A model generated the notes under the pieces. That model worked only from the letters and a program-made list of their open reading frames with translations. It searched no databases and was not told where the DNA came from. Both the position numbers and the translations under genes were made by a program. A stretch of DNA of 64,000 nt from Clostridium chrysemydis (lineage in GTDB: Bacteria; Bacillota; Clostridia; Clostridiales; Clostridiaceae), in assembly GCF_015234215.1 (NCBI RefSeq), contig NZ_JADEKP010000001.1, positions 930,001 through 994,000 of the forward strand, in the 5' to 3' direction. Below are positions 41,540-49,489 of this stretch, piece by piece; within the stretch, counting starts at the first letter, position 1; each line of letters opens with the position of its first letter.

Positions 41540-41689
41540 ATGAGTGCTAAAATAAATTTAAGCTTTAAAGATACAGAAGAAGAAAAAGAACTATTAAAAT
41601 GGATCGAGACGAAATCAAAAATAATAGGAAAGAGCAACTATATAAAACAGGTTTTATATCAAGAAATGCTTAAAGAGAAGTCTGAATAA
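41540..41689 (+). CDS. Ribbon-helix-helix-like small protein
   Basis: 49 residues: strand AKINLSFKDTEEE, then helices KELLKWIETKSKI and KSNYIKQVLYQEMLKE. GAGGTG precedes the ATG. A paralogue with the same KINLSFK start follows at 41785. Two such proteins in tandem next to a transfer-type module recall accessory DNA-binding proteins of plasmids. Confidence 0.6.
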   Translation: MSAKINLSFKDTEEEKELLKWIETKSKIIGKSNYIKQVLYQEMLKEKSE

Positions 41690-41784
41690 AGATTTCTCTT
41701 ATTTTTTTTAATTTTATTTGCACATATCTAAGCAAATATGAGTATATATATACTATAAATAAGCAAACAGGAGGAAAGATACGC

Positions 41785-41922
41785 ATGAAGATAAATCTTA
41801 GCTTCAAAGAAAGTGAATTAAACTTATACTTGCACTGTAAAAAAAAGTTGAGCGCAAGTATCTATATAAAAGAACTGATTATGAAAGATATGGAGGGAAA
41901 GAATTATGGCAAAGAAAGGTAA
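41785..41922 (+). CDS. Ribbon-helix-helix-like small protein, paralogue
   Basis: 45 residues beginning MKINLSFKESELNLYLHC, with the second helix SIYIKELIMKDM. AGGAGG precedes the ATG. Its 3' end overlaps the next gene by 17 bp in another frame. Probably a DNA-binding regulator paired with the preceding gene. Confidence 0.55.
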   Translation: MKINLSFKESELNLYLHCKKKLSASIYIKELIMKDMEGKNYGKER

Positions 41923-42106
41923 AAGAAATTTAATACTTGAAATGGGGAATCTTAAATTAAATGTAAAAGAAATTGAAAAATTAATACAAGTAGAGCTTAA
42001 AAGGGTTGGAATTAAATATGCTGATGATGTAGAGATATATTTAAATACTAGCGAACAGATTGCGTATTGTGTATGCAATGACAAAACAATAAAGATAAAA
42101 TTATAA
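41906..42106 (+). CDS. Hypothetical 66-residue protein
   Basis: Basic N-terminus (AKKGKRNLILEMGNLKLN), then a helix and two strands, suggestive of a small nucleic-acid-binding fold. A GGAGG-type site lies within the overlapping upstream gene. A terminator hairpin follows at once. No family recognised. Confidence 0.5.
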   Translation: MAKKGKRNLILEMGNLKLNVKEIEKLIQVELKRVGIKYADDVEIYLNTSEQIAYCVCNDKTIKIKL

Positions 42107-42145
42107 AAAAATAGCCTATCCTCGGGTTAGGGTAGACTATTTCTA
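42107..42145. terminator. Hairpin terminator
   Basis: AAATAG-CTA-CC arms (42109-42121) pair with GG-TAG-CTATTT (42130-42142) with two bulges. It separates the small-gene cluster from the membrane/ATPase genes. Confidence 0.55.
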
Positions 42146-42222
42146 AGTTGCTATCGCTTAGCTTTGCTTACGCTATAGCTTATGCGACTGCTATATAAAA
42201 GTATACCATTTTTAGAAAATAA

Positions 42223-42294
42223 TTATAAAAAGAAATTTACTCCAACTCCAACTGCGTATGTAAAAGCTATATATCCAACAACGAATGGGAACAT
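42223..42294 (-). CDS. 23-residue hydrophobic peptide
   Basis: Minus strand, GGAGGTG 9 bp before the ATG. FPFVVGYIAFTYAVGVGVNFFL is almost wholly hydrophobic. It is the second tiny membrane peptide in this region read against the flow of genes. A toxin-like or regulatory peptide is possible; a chance ORF cannot be excluded, though the ribosome binding site is excellent. Confidence 0.4.
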   Translation of the reverse strand: MFPFVVGYIAFTYAVGVGVNFFL

Positions 42295-42370
42295 AGTAAA
42301 ACACCTCCGATAAATTTAATTATTTATAGTATTAGCAAAAACAAATTTATATTCATGGAGGTATTTAAAA

Positions 42371-42766
42371 ATGAAAAGAAAAGAAATAACTATGACTATT
42401 TCTGAATTTATTAATTATACAGATCAGAATAAATTAGAAAGATTTTTAGTAAATAAAAGTGCTAGAAATCTAATCGTAAGTGGACTAGCAGTAGCGCTAA
42501 TGCTAACAAGTGTACAAGCTAACGCCTTAGACGTAAATACAAGCGGAATTGATAAATTAGGTAATACCTTTCTAGTTTTACTACAGAAGGGTGGGTACTG
42601 GATATGTTTAGTTATGGGAATTAAAGATATAATAAGTCAATTAATGAAGGGTGGAGATAATATAAATGACGTAGGAAAGGTTATAGTTAAATATGTATTA
42701 GCTTTTGGAAGTTTATATATGTTACCTTACTTGTTTGACTTAGCATCAGAATGTTTTAAAAGATAG
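42371..42766 (+). CDS. VirB2/TrbC-like pilin-type membrane protein
   Basis: 131 residues. A long n-region precedes a hydrophobic stretch ending in VQANA (about 35-56), a plausible signal peptide. The mature part has two hydrophobic helices (about 75-90 and 108-124) separated by a Gly-rich loop (KGGDNIND). This is the layout of VirB2/TrbC pilins and of small membrane subunits encoded before VirB4-type ATPases. It is followed by another small membrane protein and then the ATPase. The assignment rests on topology and context. Confidence 0.45.
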   Translation: MKRKEITMTISEFINYTDQNKLERFLVNKSARNLIVSGLAVALMLTSVQANALDVNTSGIDKLGNTFLVLLQKGGYWICLVMGIKDIISQLMKGGDNINDVGKVIVKYVLAFGSLYMLPYLFDLASECFKR

Positions 42767-42777
42767 GGGGGATAGTT

Positions 42778-42996
42778 ATGTTGGAATGGATTAAAACTCA
42801 ACTTATAGGAGTATTGGAATGGATTGTAACAGGAGCGATAGATTGTAGTTATTGGATGTGTTTAATTGTATCAATAATAGCATTAATGTTATATGTCGCA
42901 GGAATAAAGAAAAGTGGGAAATGGGTTTCAGGGAGTATAGTTATATATATAGTAATGCAAATTCTTGGGATGGCAATAGCAAGTGTTAAAAAATAA
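42778..42996 (+). CDS. Small two-helix membrane protein
   Basis: 72 residues with hydrophobic segments at about 7-20, 25-42 and 50-68. GGGGG-type ribosome binding site. It overlaps the downstream ATPase reading frame by 14 bp, indicating co-expression. Likely a membrane partner of the ATPase, like the small inner-membrane subunits of secretion systems. Confidence 0.5.
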   Translation: MLEWIKTQLIGVLEWIVTGAIDCSYWMCLIVSIIALMLYVAGIKKSGKWVSGSIVIYIVMQILGMAIASVKK

Positions 42997-45334
42997 AATA
43001 CAGTCTATGAAATTGAGCGATTATTTTGAAATAAAGAAACCTAATTACAGATACATTAAAATAACACCTCACAAAAGTATTAGAAATTATACTACACAGA
43101 GTTTAGCAAAAAGTATAGCATCAACATACAGAAGTTTGAATAAAAAAATATATAGGGAGCGTAAGAAGTTAATAATAGAACAAGATTTTAGCATAAAGTA
43201 TGTTATAGATATCGATAAAGAAAATACTGATTTTTATTTTGTAGTACCAAACATTTTCTTACAAGTCTGCTTAGAAAAGATAATGGAGATATGGAATAAG
43301 GCAACTGTAGAAGTAGTAGAGGGGGCTATAAAGCCCTTCTCAAAGGATTCGGAAGTATTTGGATTAAGTTATAAATATCTAGATGGCATGAGTCTTAATG
43401 TTGATAGAAAATTAAATGAGCCTTTAAATTCGATTTTAAGATGTATGGAAATAATGCAGGACAATGATAGAGTTACTGTAGTATATAATTTTATGCCTAG
43501 AAGCGATTTGGGATTTAAAGATATATATAATACAACAATTAATAAGTTCAAGGAGAAGAAGAACATACAAAAACCTGTAATGAACTTTGAATTTATGGTA
43601 TTTAAAGCATTTGAAATTATAAGTAGTATTTTAAATACCACATGCGAAGTAATAAATGATTTTGTTGGAGGAAAAGAAGAAATAAAGATAAATAGAGATT
43701 TCTATTTAGAAGGACTATTAGAAAGAAAAAATGAGGAATTAAGTATATTAACTAAAAAGAAAAAAGATCTTAGCATTATAGATACTCAAGTTGCTGTGGT
43801 GTCAAGTTCGGTTAACGCTGTGAGAAGAAGCAATAATATAGATACTGTATGTCAAGCATTTAGAAGTGTAGATGGAGATAATGAGTTAATTAGAAATAAA
43901 AGCAAAGGGGTATTTAATTTAGAAGATTATAGTATCAAAACCAAGACAAGTGTCATGAGTAGTGATGAGGTTTCACAGTTAATTCAAATACCAGGAAGGA
44001 CTACATTAATGCAATTAGGTATTAAATATGTTAAAACAGAGGAAGCTAAAATACCAAAAGAATTACAAGAAGGTAAGAAAAGATTAGGTTCATCTAAATT
44101 TAGGGGTGTTGAAACTAAAGCATACTTGGAGGAGGAATATAATGTAGGAAATTTACCATTAGCAGTAATAGGTTCTCAGGGAGGTGGGAAGACTACTTAC
44201 ATGTGCAATTATGCCAACGACTGTATAAATGCAGGTGAGGGACTTGTTATAATAGATTTTATTAAAAACTGCGGGTTATCAAATGATATAAAATCATGCA
44301 TTGACAATAAAAGCAAATTAATTGAAATTGATTTAGGAAGTCAAGAGACTATCCAAGGATTAGGTTTTAATGAGGTTGAAATAACGAAAGATATGAGTTC
44401 GTTTGATAGATTAAAATATGCTAATTTACAAAGTCAACAATTGATGGATCTTATAGATAGTATAAGTGTTGGGGATCCTCTTTCTAGTAGAATGAGAAGG
44501 TTTTTAAACTCAGCGGGAAACATTGTATTTGCGCTAGGTTATAATAGTGTAAAAAATGTAGTTGAATGTTTAGATAATCATATAAAACGGGAGAAATATC
44601 TTGCAGAATTAAATTTATGCGAAGAACTAAAAGAAAATCTAAGTGATGAAATCAATACTCTATTAGAATTAAACGAAATGTCTAAAGTTAGTGTCAAAGA
44701 CATTGACAAAGGGGAGATTCCCTTCGTTATAGGAACTAAAGAAAATAAAATAGAACATATTATAGATAGAATTTCTTCTCTTAGAGAAGATTTTAAATTA
44801 AAGTATATGTATAATAAACCACTTAAAGACAATATTAACTTAGTAAAATGCATGGAAGAAGGCAAAGTTGTTTTGTTTAAAATGAAAGAGTCTGATTTTC
44901 CAACTAAAATGTCTAAAAATCTATTAGTTACTTATCTTATAAGTAAAGTTTGGTTAGCAAGTCAGTTGAGGGGTATGGTTAATGACAAACCTTGTCGATG
45001 TAATATTATTATAGATGAAGTTTTCCAAGCACCGACAGCAATGAATAAGCTTGAGTATATTCTTCCGCAATGCAGAAAATTCGGTCTAAAATTTGTTTTT
45101 AGCACACAATATATAAGACAACTCGAGAAGATATTCGATACACTTGAAGCAAGTGGAAGTAGCTATATGTTGTTAAAAGGTGCTTTAGAAGATGATTTTA
45201 ACCATTTTAAATCTAAACTAGAAGGCTTTGAATACGAAGATCTTAGGGATATGGAACAATACCATAGCTTAAACCTTATTTACTATAGCAAAGGGTACTC
45301 TAGTTTTATCACAAAGCTACCTAGACCTTTATAA
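42983..45334 (+). CDS. VirB4/VirD4/HerA-superfamily ATPase
   Basis: 783 residues. An N-terminal region (1-370) carries no clear motif; the P-loop domain has LAVIGSQGGGKTTYM (Walker A, about 394-408), VIIDFIKN, CNIIIDEVFQAP (Walker B, about 672-683) and FVFSTQYIRQLEKI (sensor-like, about 705-718). This is the conjugation/secretion ATPase group that moves DNA or protein across membranes. A GTG at 42983 or the ATG at 43007 could be the start; neither has a strong site, so coupling to the gene upstream is likely. No relaxase was found in the window. Confidence 0.7.
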   Translation: MLKNKIQSMKLSDYFEIKKPNYRYIKITPHKSIRNYTTQSLAKSIASTYRSLNKKIYRERKKLIIEQDFSIKYVIDIDKENTDFYFVVPNIFLQVCLEKIMEIWNKATVEVVEGAIKPFSKDSEVFGLSYKYLDGMSLNVDRKLNEPLNSILRCMEIMQDNDRVTVVYNFMPRSDLGFKDIYNTTINKFKEKKNIQKPVMNFEFMVFKAFEIISSILNTTCEVINDFVGGKEEIKINRDFYLEGLLERKNEELSILTKKKKDLSIIDTQVAVVSSSVNAVRRSNNIDTVCQAFRSVDGDNELIRNKSKGVFNLEDYSIKTKTSVMSSDEVSQLIQIPGRTTLMQLGIKYVKTEEAKIPKELQEGKKRLGSSKFRGVETKAYLEEEYNVGNLPLAVIGSQGGGKTTYMCNYANDCINAGEGLVIIDFIKNCGLSNDIKSCIDNKSKLIEIDLGSQETIQGLGFNEVEITKDMSSFDRLKYANLQSQQLMDLIDSISVGDPLSSRMRRFLNSAGNIVFALGYNSVKNVVECLDNHIKREKYLAELNLCEELKENLSDEINTLLELNEMSKVSVKDIDKGEIPFVIGTKENKIEHIIDRISSLREDFKLKYMYNKPLKDNINLVKCMEEGKVVLFKMKESDFPTKMSKNLLVTYLISKVWLASQLRGMVNDKPCRCNIIIDEVFQAPTAMNKLEYILPQCRKFGLKFVFSTQYIRQLEKIFDTLEASGSSYMLLKGALEDDFNHFKSKLEGFEYEDLRDMEQYHSLNLIYYSKGYSSFITKLPRPL

Positions 45335-45338
45335 TTAT

Positions 45339-45497
45339 TTATACAATTCTAATTATATGGTATCTGAATTCTAAACTATGGTATCTAAATTCTAAAAACA
45401 CGATGAATATAAAGAAGAAAGGTATTAATTATGTTGTTTATTACGTATAATAAATCATTTTTATACAATTCTAATTATATGGTATTTGAATTCTAAA
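45339..45497. repeat. Iteron-like direct repeats
   Basis: A 37-bp unit at 45339-45375 recurs at 45461-45497 with a single difference, and a shortened copy (TATGGTATCTAAATTCTAAA type) follows the first at 45377-45396. AT-rich DNA between them contains only a 22-codon frame. The layout fits an iteron origin or a binding site for one of the small DNA-binding proteins. Confidence 0.6.
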
Positions 45498-45507
45498 ATA
45501 ATTAAAT

Positions 45508-45541
45508 AAAAAGAGAGTAATTAATTTTACTCTCTTTTTAT
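45508..45541. terminator. Bidirectional terminator
   Basis: AAAAAGAGAGTAA (45508-45520) pairs perfectly with TTACTCTCTTTTT (45527-45539). It ends both the rightward ATPase transcript and the leftward repressor transcript. Confidence 0.8.
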
Positions 45542-45687
45542 TTATTATCTTCTAAGTATCTTATTGCTATTGTATTGATTAAGTTAGCAACGGTTCTATT
45601 TTCTTTTTTCGCTTGTTTATCTAACTCGGCTTTTAATTCTTTTGTAACTGTAATTACAATCCTAGTTTTGTCTTCACCTATCGCCAT
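45538..45687 (-). CDS. Ribbon-helix-helix repressor (element 2)
   Basis: 49 residues on the minus strand: strand RIVITVTKEL, helix KAELDKQAKKEN, turn, helix TVANLINTIAIRYLE. It has the same arrangement as the element 1 repressor (KDSKTRYPLTLEKEFKAELEQLAKK). GGAGG precedes the ATG. The divergent intergenic region holds a near-perfect promoter with operators, so autoregulation and control of the 45855 operon are likely. Confidence 0.75.
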   Translation of the reverse strand: MAIGEDKTRIVITVTKELKAELDKQAKKENRTVANLINTIAIRYLEDNK

Positions 45688-45741
45688 TGTTTTGACCTCC
45701 TAATTATCTCTAATTTCATTATATCATAATAGATTAAAAAA

Positions 45742-45827
45742 GTGATATCATTTATAAAAAAGTTTTAAAAAAGTGTTGACAGGTGATAGCACCAAGCATA
45801 TAATAAGAGTATACCAAGTGATAGCAC
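45742..45827 (+). promoter_or_regulatory. Consensus promoter with GTGATAGCAC operators
   Basis: TTGACA (45776-45781), 17-bp spacer, TATAAT (45799-45804), a full consensus sigma-A promoter. GTGATAGCAC occurs in the spacer (45783-45792) and downstream (45818-45827), with a related GTGATATCA at 45742. Repressor binding would occlude RNA polymerase. Confidence 0.75.
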
Positions 45828-45854
45828 TTAGTTAATTGATTAGAGGAGGGGAAA

Positions 45855-46079
45855 ATGGGAAACGTTATTTTGCTTGAAAGAAAATCTAAAACTAAAAAAG
45901 ACGAAAATGTAAAATCTATAGACAAAACAATAAATACAGATCTATATATAGAGTTTGGAATTTTTTTAGAACGAAACCAACTAGAAAATAACAAAAAGAA
46001 CTTTGAGTTGTTCTTGGAGACTGGACAAGTAGATTATTTATTATTAAAAAAATGGAATGAGTTAACAAATAAAAAGTAA
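45855..46079 (+). CDS. Hypothetical protein, first gene of repressor-controlled operon
   Basis: 74 residues, charged and helical (TDLYIEFGIFLERNQLENNKKNFELFLETGQVDYLLLKKW). GAGGAGGGG precedes the ATG. It is expressed from the strong repressible promoter just upstream. No family recognised. Confidence 0.55.
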   Translation: MGNVILLERKSKTKKDENVKSIDKTINTDLYIEFGIFLERNQLENNKKNFELFLETGQVDYLLLKKWNELTNKK

Positions 46080-46103
46080 AAAAGAAAGATGGAGGGTTTC
46101 AAA

Positions 46104-46394
46104 ATGAAAAAAATTAATGAGGTATTAGGAAATATAAAAGTGGACAATGAGGGGCTTACATTAGAGTTCTTAGAAACTGTAAAAGGACAAGAATTTAAGG
46201 GGTTAATTGAAGAAACTGGAGAAATTTCAGTAGGAAAATTCGAAGATCTTTTTGCTGAATGTTTTGAGTTGAATGTTGAGAATGCCAAAGAGTGCTTACA
46301 AACATTCATAATTTGGGGCGGAGATTTAGTTGAAGTAGAAGATTCTATATGTATTTACGATAGACAAGAAGACACAACTTTAATTCTATATTAG
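46104..46394 (+). CDS. Hypothetical acidic protein
   Basis: 96 residues from the ATG at 46104 (TGGAGGG upstream). It contains NIKVDNEGLTLEFLETVKGQEFKGLIEETGEISVGKFEDLFAECFEL and is strongly acidic. Its start codon is 25 bp after the previous stop. No recognised domain. It could be a cytoplasmic partner or inhibitor of the secreted peptidase encoded next, but that is only positional. Confidence 0.5.
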   Translation: MKKINEVLGNIKVDNEGLTLEFLETVKGQEFKGLIEETGEISVGKFEDLFAECFELNVENAKECLQTFIIWGGDLVEVEDSICIYDRQEDTTLILY

Positions 46395-46407
46395 TGGGGT
46401 GTTAGAT

Positions 46408-47016
46408 ATGAAAATTATTATTATAGTTTTAATTTTTATACAAACGCTTACAAATTGGACTACAAAAGAAATAAAAATCGATAAGCTAATAAATTTAAAC
46501 TATAGTAATATTGTAGATGATTTTAACAATTACGAGTATAAAAAAATGAGCGAGTATGATATTTTGCTTACAGAAGATGTAGTAGAAGCATATGTAAAAA
46601 ACGGGGGCGTAAGCAGATGGGGTTTTGATGTAGCTGGTCTGTGTAGTTATCAAGAAAAAGTTATATATATTGATACTAATTGCAAAAGTGATCTACCAAG
46701 CGATATTATGTTACATGAGTTTGGTCACGGGTTAGATTACAGCTTTGAAGAAGATAAGTATATCTTTTCAAGTCATAATGAATTTGAAAAATATATTAAA
46801 AATTATAAAGATATAATATTTCGAGATGAGAATGGATATAAAAAAGATAGTTGGTATGCTAATTATTTTAAAGAGGATCCTATAGAATTTTTTGCAGAAA
46901 CTTATATGTTATATAAAAATAAAAAACTATTATCTATAGACTATGATGCGTATTATGAGTTTGAGAAATTTTTTGATTTAGTGTTAATAGATAATAATAT
47001 GTTTATATACAAATAA
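46408..47016 (+). CDS. Secreted zinc metallopeptidase, PPEP/lethal-factor type
   Basis: 202 residues from the ATG at 46408 (GGGGTG upstream). Hydrophobic N-terminus (about 2-15, IIIIVLIFIQTLTNW) is a signal peptide or anchor. IMLHEFGHGLDYSF (about 104-117) gives the HExxH zinc site, and PIEFFAETYMLYKNK (about 158-172) supplies the downstream glutamate. The pair HExxHxxD and EEFFAE(S/T) is the signature of Pro-Pro endopeptidases such as C. difficile PPEP-1 and of the anthrax lethal factor catalytic domain. It would act outside the cell, perhaps on surface adhesins. The substrate is unknown. Confidence 0.75.
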   Translation: MKIIIIVLIFIQTLTNWTTKEIKIDKLINLNYSNIVDDFNNYEYKKMSEYDILLTEDVVEAYVKNGGVSRWGFDVAGLCSYQEKVIYIDTNCKSDLPSDIMLHEFGHGLDYSFEEDKYIFSSHNEFEKYIKNYKDIIFRDENGYKKDSWYANYFKEDPIEFFAETYMLYKNKKLLSIDYDAYYEFEKFFDLVLIDNNMFIYK

Positions 47017-47019
47017 AAA

Positions 47020-47064
47020 AACTAGCAAAAATATATTTACAAAAAAATGTAAACATGCTAGAAT
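47020..47064 (+). terminator. Hairpin after the metallopeptidase gene
   Basis: CTAGCA (47022-47027) pairs with TGCTAG (47056-47061), and inside TTTACA pairs with TGTAAA. The following gap to 47323 is AT-rich. It may hold a promoter (TTGAAAA near 47146) but no gene is seen. Confidence 0.5.
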
Positions 47065-47323
47065 AGAATTACTCATCTAATTTTTGGTATAAAATAACCA
47101 CCATACTATAATTATATGTAGTGGAGAGCAAAATGTCAACTTTTTATTGAAAATAATAGATATTTTTTTTGCTATCTTATTTTCTCGAAGAAAATCAATG
47201 ACTTTTGTACTTAAAAACGGTTTTAGATATCTATTAGGGTATTTACTCTATTGATATACAAAAGACAAAATAGAGCGATTTAGAGGTAAATAAAAAATTA
47301 ATGAATGAAAGTGGGGAATTGAA

Positions 47324-47941
47324 ATGAAATTAGAAGAAAAATTAAAAGATTTAGAAATATCATGTAAATGTGATGATGAGTATTTAGGAGTATGTAAAGA
47401 AACAATAGGTGACTTGTTGAACGCTGAATCAATTAATGATTTGCCATATATCGATTGCTATGGGGATGGTGATAAACAAGAGTTTTTATATGAAATATTT
47501 AGTGAGTATTGTGAGTTTATAACAAAGGATGGTACAAAGATCATATGTGAGGAATTTGCTTGTCAGTGCTTTGAAGATAAGCAAAACCATTGTTGTTTTT
47601 ATAATGTGAATAATGAATTTTATATATGTGCTGAATGTGGTATGAAAATGAAATATTATTCCGATATATGGAATGAAGTAATAGATAAATTTGAATTAGA
47701 AGAATATCTATATGAAGAAATAGCATTACCTAAAGACTGGAATGAAAATGGAGTAAGGAAATATTATGAGAATTATTTTGAAAAACAAAAAATACAACAA
47801 GATAGATTGGAACAAAGAAGAATTGCAAGGGAAAGAGAAATGTTTTTAAATTATGGTTGCAGTGATTGTATTCATATGAAAAGATGCGAATGTGAATATG
47901 GAAATGATGAAGATAATTGTGATGATTTTGAATGTAGATAG
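47324..47941 (+). CDS. Cysteine-rich protein, probable zinc-binding
   Basis: 205 residues, very acidic, with clustered cysteines: CKCDDEYLGVC near the N-terminus, CEEFACQCFEDKQNHCCF (about 75-92), CAECG (about 103-107) and a C-terminal CSDCIHMKRCECEYG. At least one zinc ribbon is likely. No family recognised. GTGGGG precedes the ATG. It is a single gene with hairpins or gaps on both sides. Confidence 0.55.
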   Translation: MKLEEKLKDLEISCKCDDEYLGVCKETIGDLLNAESINDLPYIDCYGDGDKQEFLYEIFSEYCEFITKDGTKIICEEFACQCFEDKQNHCCFYNVNNEFYICAECGMKMKYYSDIWNEVIDKFELEEYLYEEIALPKDWNENGVRKYYENYFEKQKIQQDRLEQRRIAREREMFLNYGCSDCIHMKRCECEYGNDEDNCDDFECR

Positions 47942-48082
47942 ATTTGTTTGCGACGAGTTGTTAGGTAAAAAAGTAAAAATATTTAACATAGAATTACAAT
48001 AATATTTAAATAATATGAGTAGGTACTTAATAAACAATCAAAGTACATACAATAATAAGATATAAAGAGGGAGATATAAACA

Positions 48083-49186
48083 GTGCAAATTGAGAATTTA
48101 AAAGAGGGACAAGTTATAAAGAATTATAAAGAGTTATGTAATATACTAGGGAAAGAAACAAAGGTTGGTAAGAGTAAGCAACTACAAATTAAGGATTTTG
48201 ATAGATATTTTAAGTACAAAAAAGAAGGCAATAAATTTATTATAGAAGAAATATATCAAATTGCAAAAGAGAAGGTTGATAAGAGGTTAATTGGTGTTTA
48301 CACAGAAGATTTGGAAAGAATTATATTAAGAATGTGTAAGAAGATGAATGAAAATGAAAACTATAGCAAGATAGAATTGTCTGTATCTGGTATGCTTATG
48401 CAACTTAATATGATCAATGCTAACTATAATATAGGAAGATATCATATGAGTAAACTTAGCAATTACACTCGAATACCTATCGATACTGTAAGAGATTTTT
48501 ATAATAATACATCTAACAATTTGCGTTATGCTGTCGAGAGGGTACTTAAACAATTGCAGGACAGATGCTTGATAAAATGGAGCTATATTTATAAAATACA
48601 GACTTGTGGTGGTGTCTATAAAGAAGCTACCGATAGGGATTTATTTAATATTGCCGAATCTGAAAGAGAAGTTTTGAACGAGATGAACTATAGCTCTAAA
48701 AGTCAAGTTATTAGTGATGGTAAATATAATAATTTTAATAAAATGGTACTAAACTACTTGGAAAAATCTAATATTAAGAAATATTATAGTGCTTTTAAAA
48801 TAATAACAACTTACAAATTTCAAGAATTTTTGATGGATGATAAAAACGAGTTATTAGAATTGAGATTAGAAGATTGTAAAAACAGATTAAACAATAATGT
48901 TATAAAAAACATTATAAATAATGCAGAGAACAGGCAGAGAACGGCTAAATCTAAAAAGGATAATGGGGTATTTTTGAGTGCTAAGGATGAAGTAAGGGCA
49001 TTGGAATGTTTTGTAAGTGATATTGAACAATTAACAAATATATGTATTCAAAATTTATCGAGTATAACAGACATAGTTAACTTACAAGAAGAATTAAGTA
49101 AGGTAAAAGCTGAGGCTTATACTTATCAAAACAAAATATTAGATTTGTGGGGAATTAAAGAGGAATTATTTGATATATTGTTTTAA
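48083..49186 (+). CDS. Hypothetical helical phage protein
   Basis: 367 residues, GTG start with GAGGGAG upstream. It opens GQVIKNYKELCNILGKETKVGKSKQLQIKDFDRYF, a pattern recurrent in clostridial phage/plasmid proteins, with a possible helix-turn-helix in the N-terminal third and a helical C-terminal half ending in a coiled coil (LSKVKAEAYTYQNKI). DNA-binding is plausible. It lies just before the structured RNA and the polymerase-like gene. Function not assigned. Confidence 0.5.
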   Translation: MQIENLKEGQVIKNYKELCNILGKETKVGKSKQLQIKDFDRYFKYKKEGNKFIIEEIYQIAKEKVDKRLIGVYTEDLERIILRMCKKMNENENYSKIELSVSGMLMQLNMINANYNIGRYHMSKLSNYTRIPIDTVRDFYNNTSNNLRYAVERVLKQLQDRCLIKWSYIYKIQTCGGVYKEATDRDLFNIAESEREVLNEMNYSSKSQVISDGKYNNFNKMVLNYLEKSNIKKYYSAFKIITTYKFQEFLMDDKNELLELRLEDCKNRLNNNVIKNIINNAENRQRTAKSKKDNGVFLSAKDEVRALECFVSDIEQLTNICIQNLSSITDIVNLQEELSKVKAEAYTYQNKILDLWGIKEELFDILF

Positions 49187-49306
49187 CTTAAAAGTTGTCA
49201 CCTTCGCATTATAATGATATAAATATATCCTTAAATCCAATGGTGACAAGTTTATTAAAATAGTAAAACTAAATAAAAAAATAATTGGCATTTAGTTAAT
49301 AAATAA

Positions 49307-49441
49307 TGTAGCGATAGTGGAATTATTTTTAACTCAATGCACGGAAGAAATCTCGTTAGAGTTTCTGACGGCAACATAGTAAGAGTAAAGTCGTAGCTAA
49401 AGCTACTCGTAAATTATGCATATACTTACACTATCGCTACA
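49307..49441 (+). ncRNA. Candidate structured RNA closed by a 12-bp stem
   Basis: GTAGCGATAGTG (49308-49319) is perfectly complementary to CACTATCGCTAC (49429-49440), 109 nt apart. Inside are AGAAA-CTC / GAG-TTTCT (49346-49366) and GTAGCT/AGCTAC (49393-49406). There is no ORF. It sits 48 bp before the polymerase-like gene and could be its leader, a promoter-linked element or an independent small RNA. Confidence 0.55.
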
Positions 49442-49489
49442 GTATAAGCCTAATTTAAATTAAAATTTTATTAAGAAAGGGAATGATAG

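Noticed and set aside
45339-45497. CRISPR array
   Set aside because: Only two and a half copies, unequal spacing and no cas genes. No CRISPR array was seen anywhere in the window.
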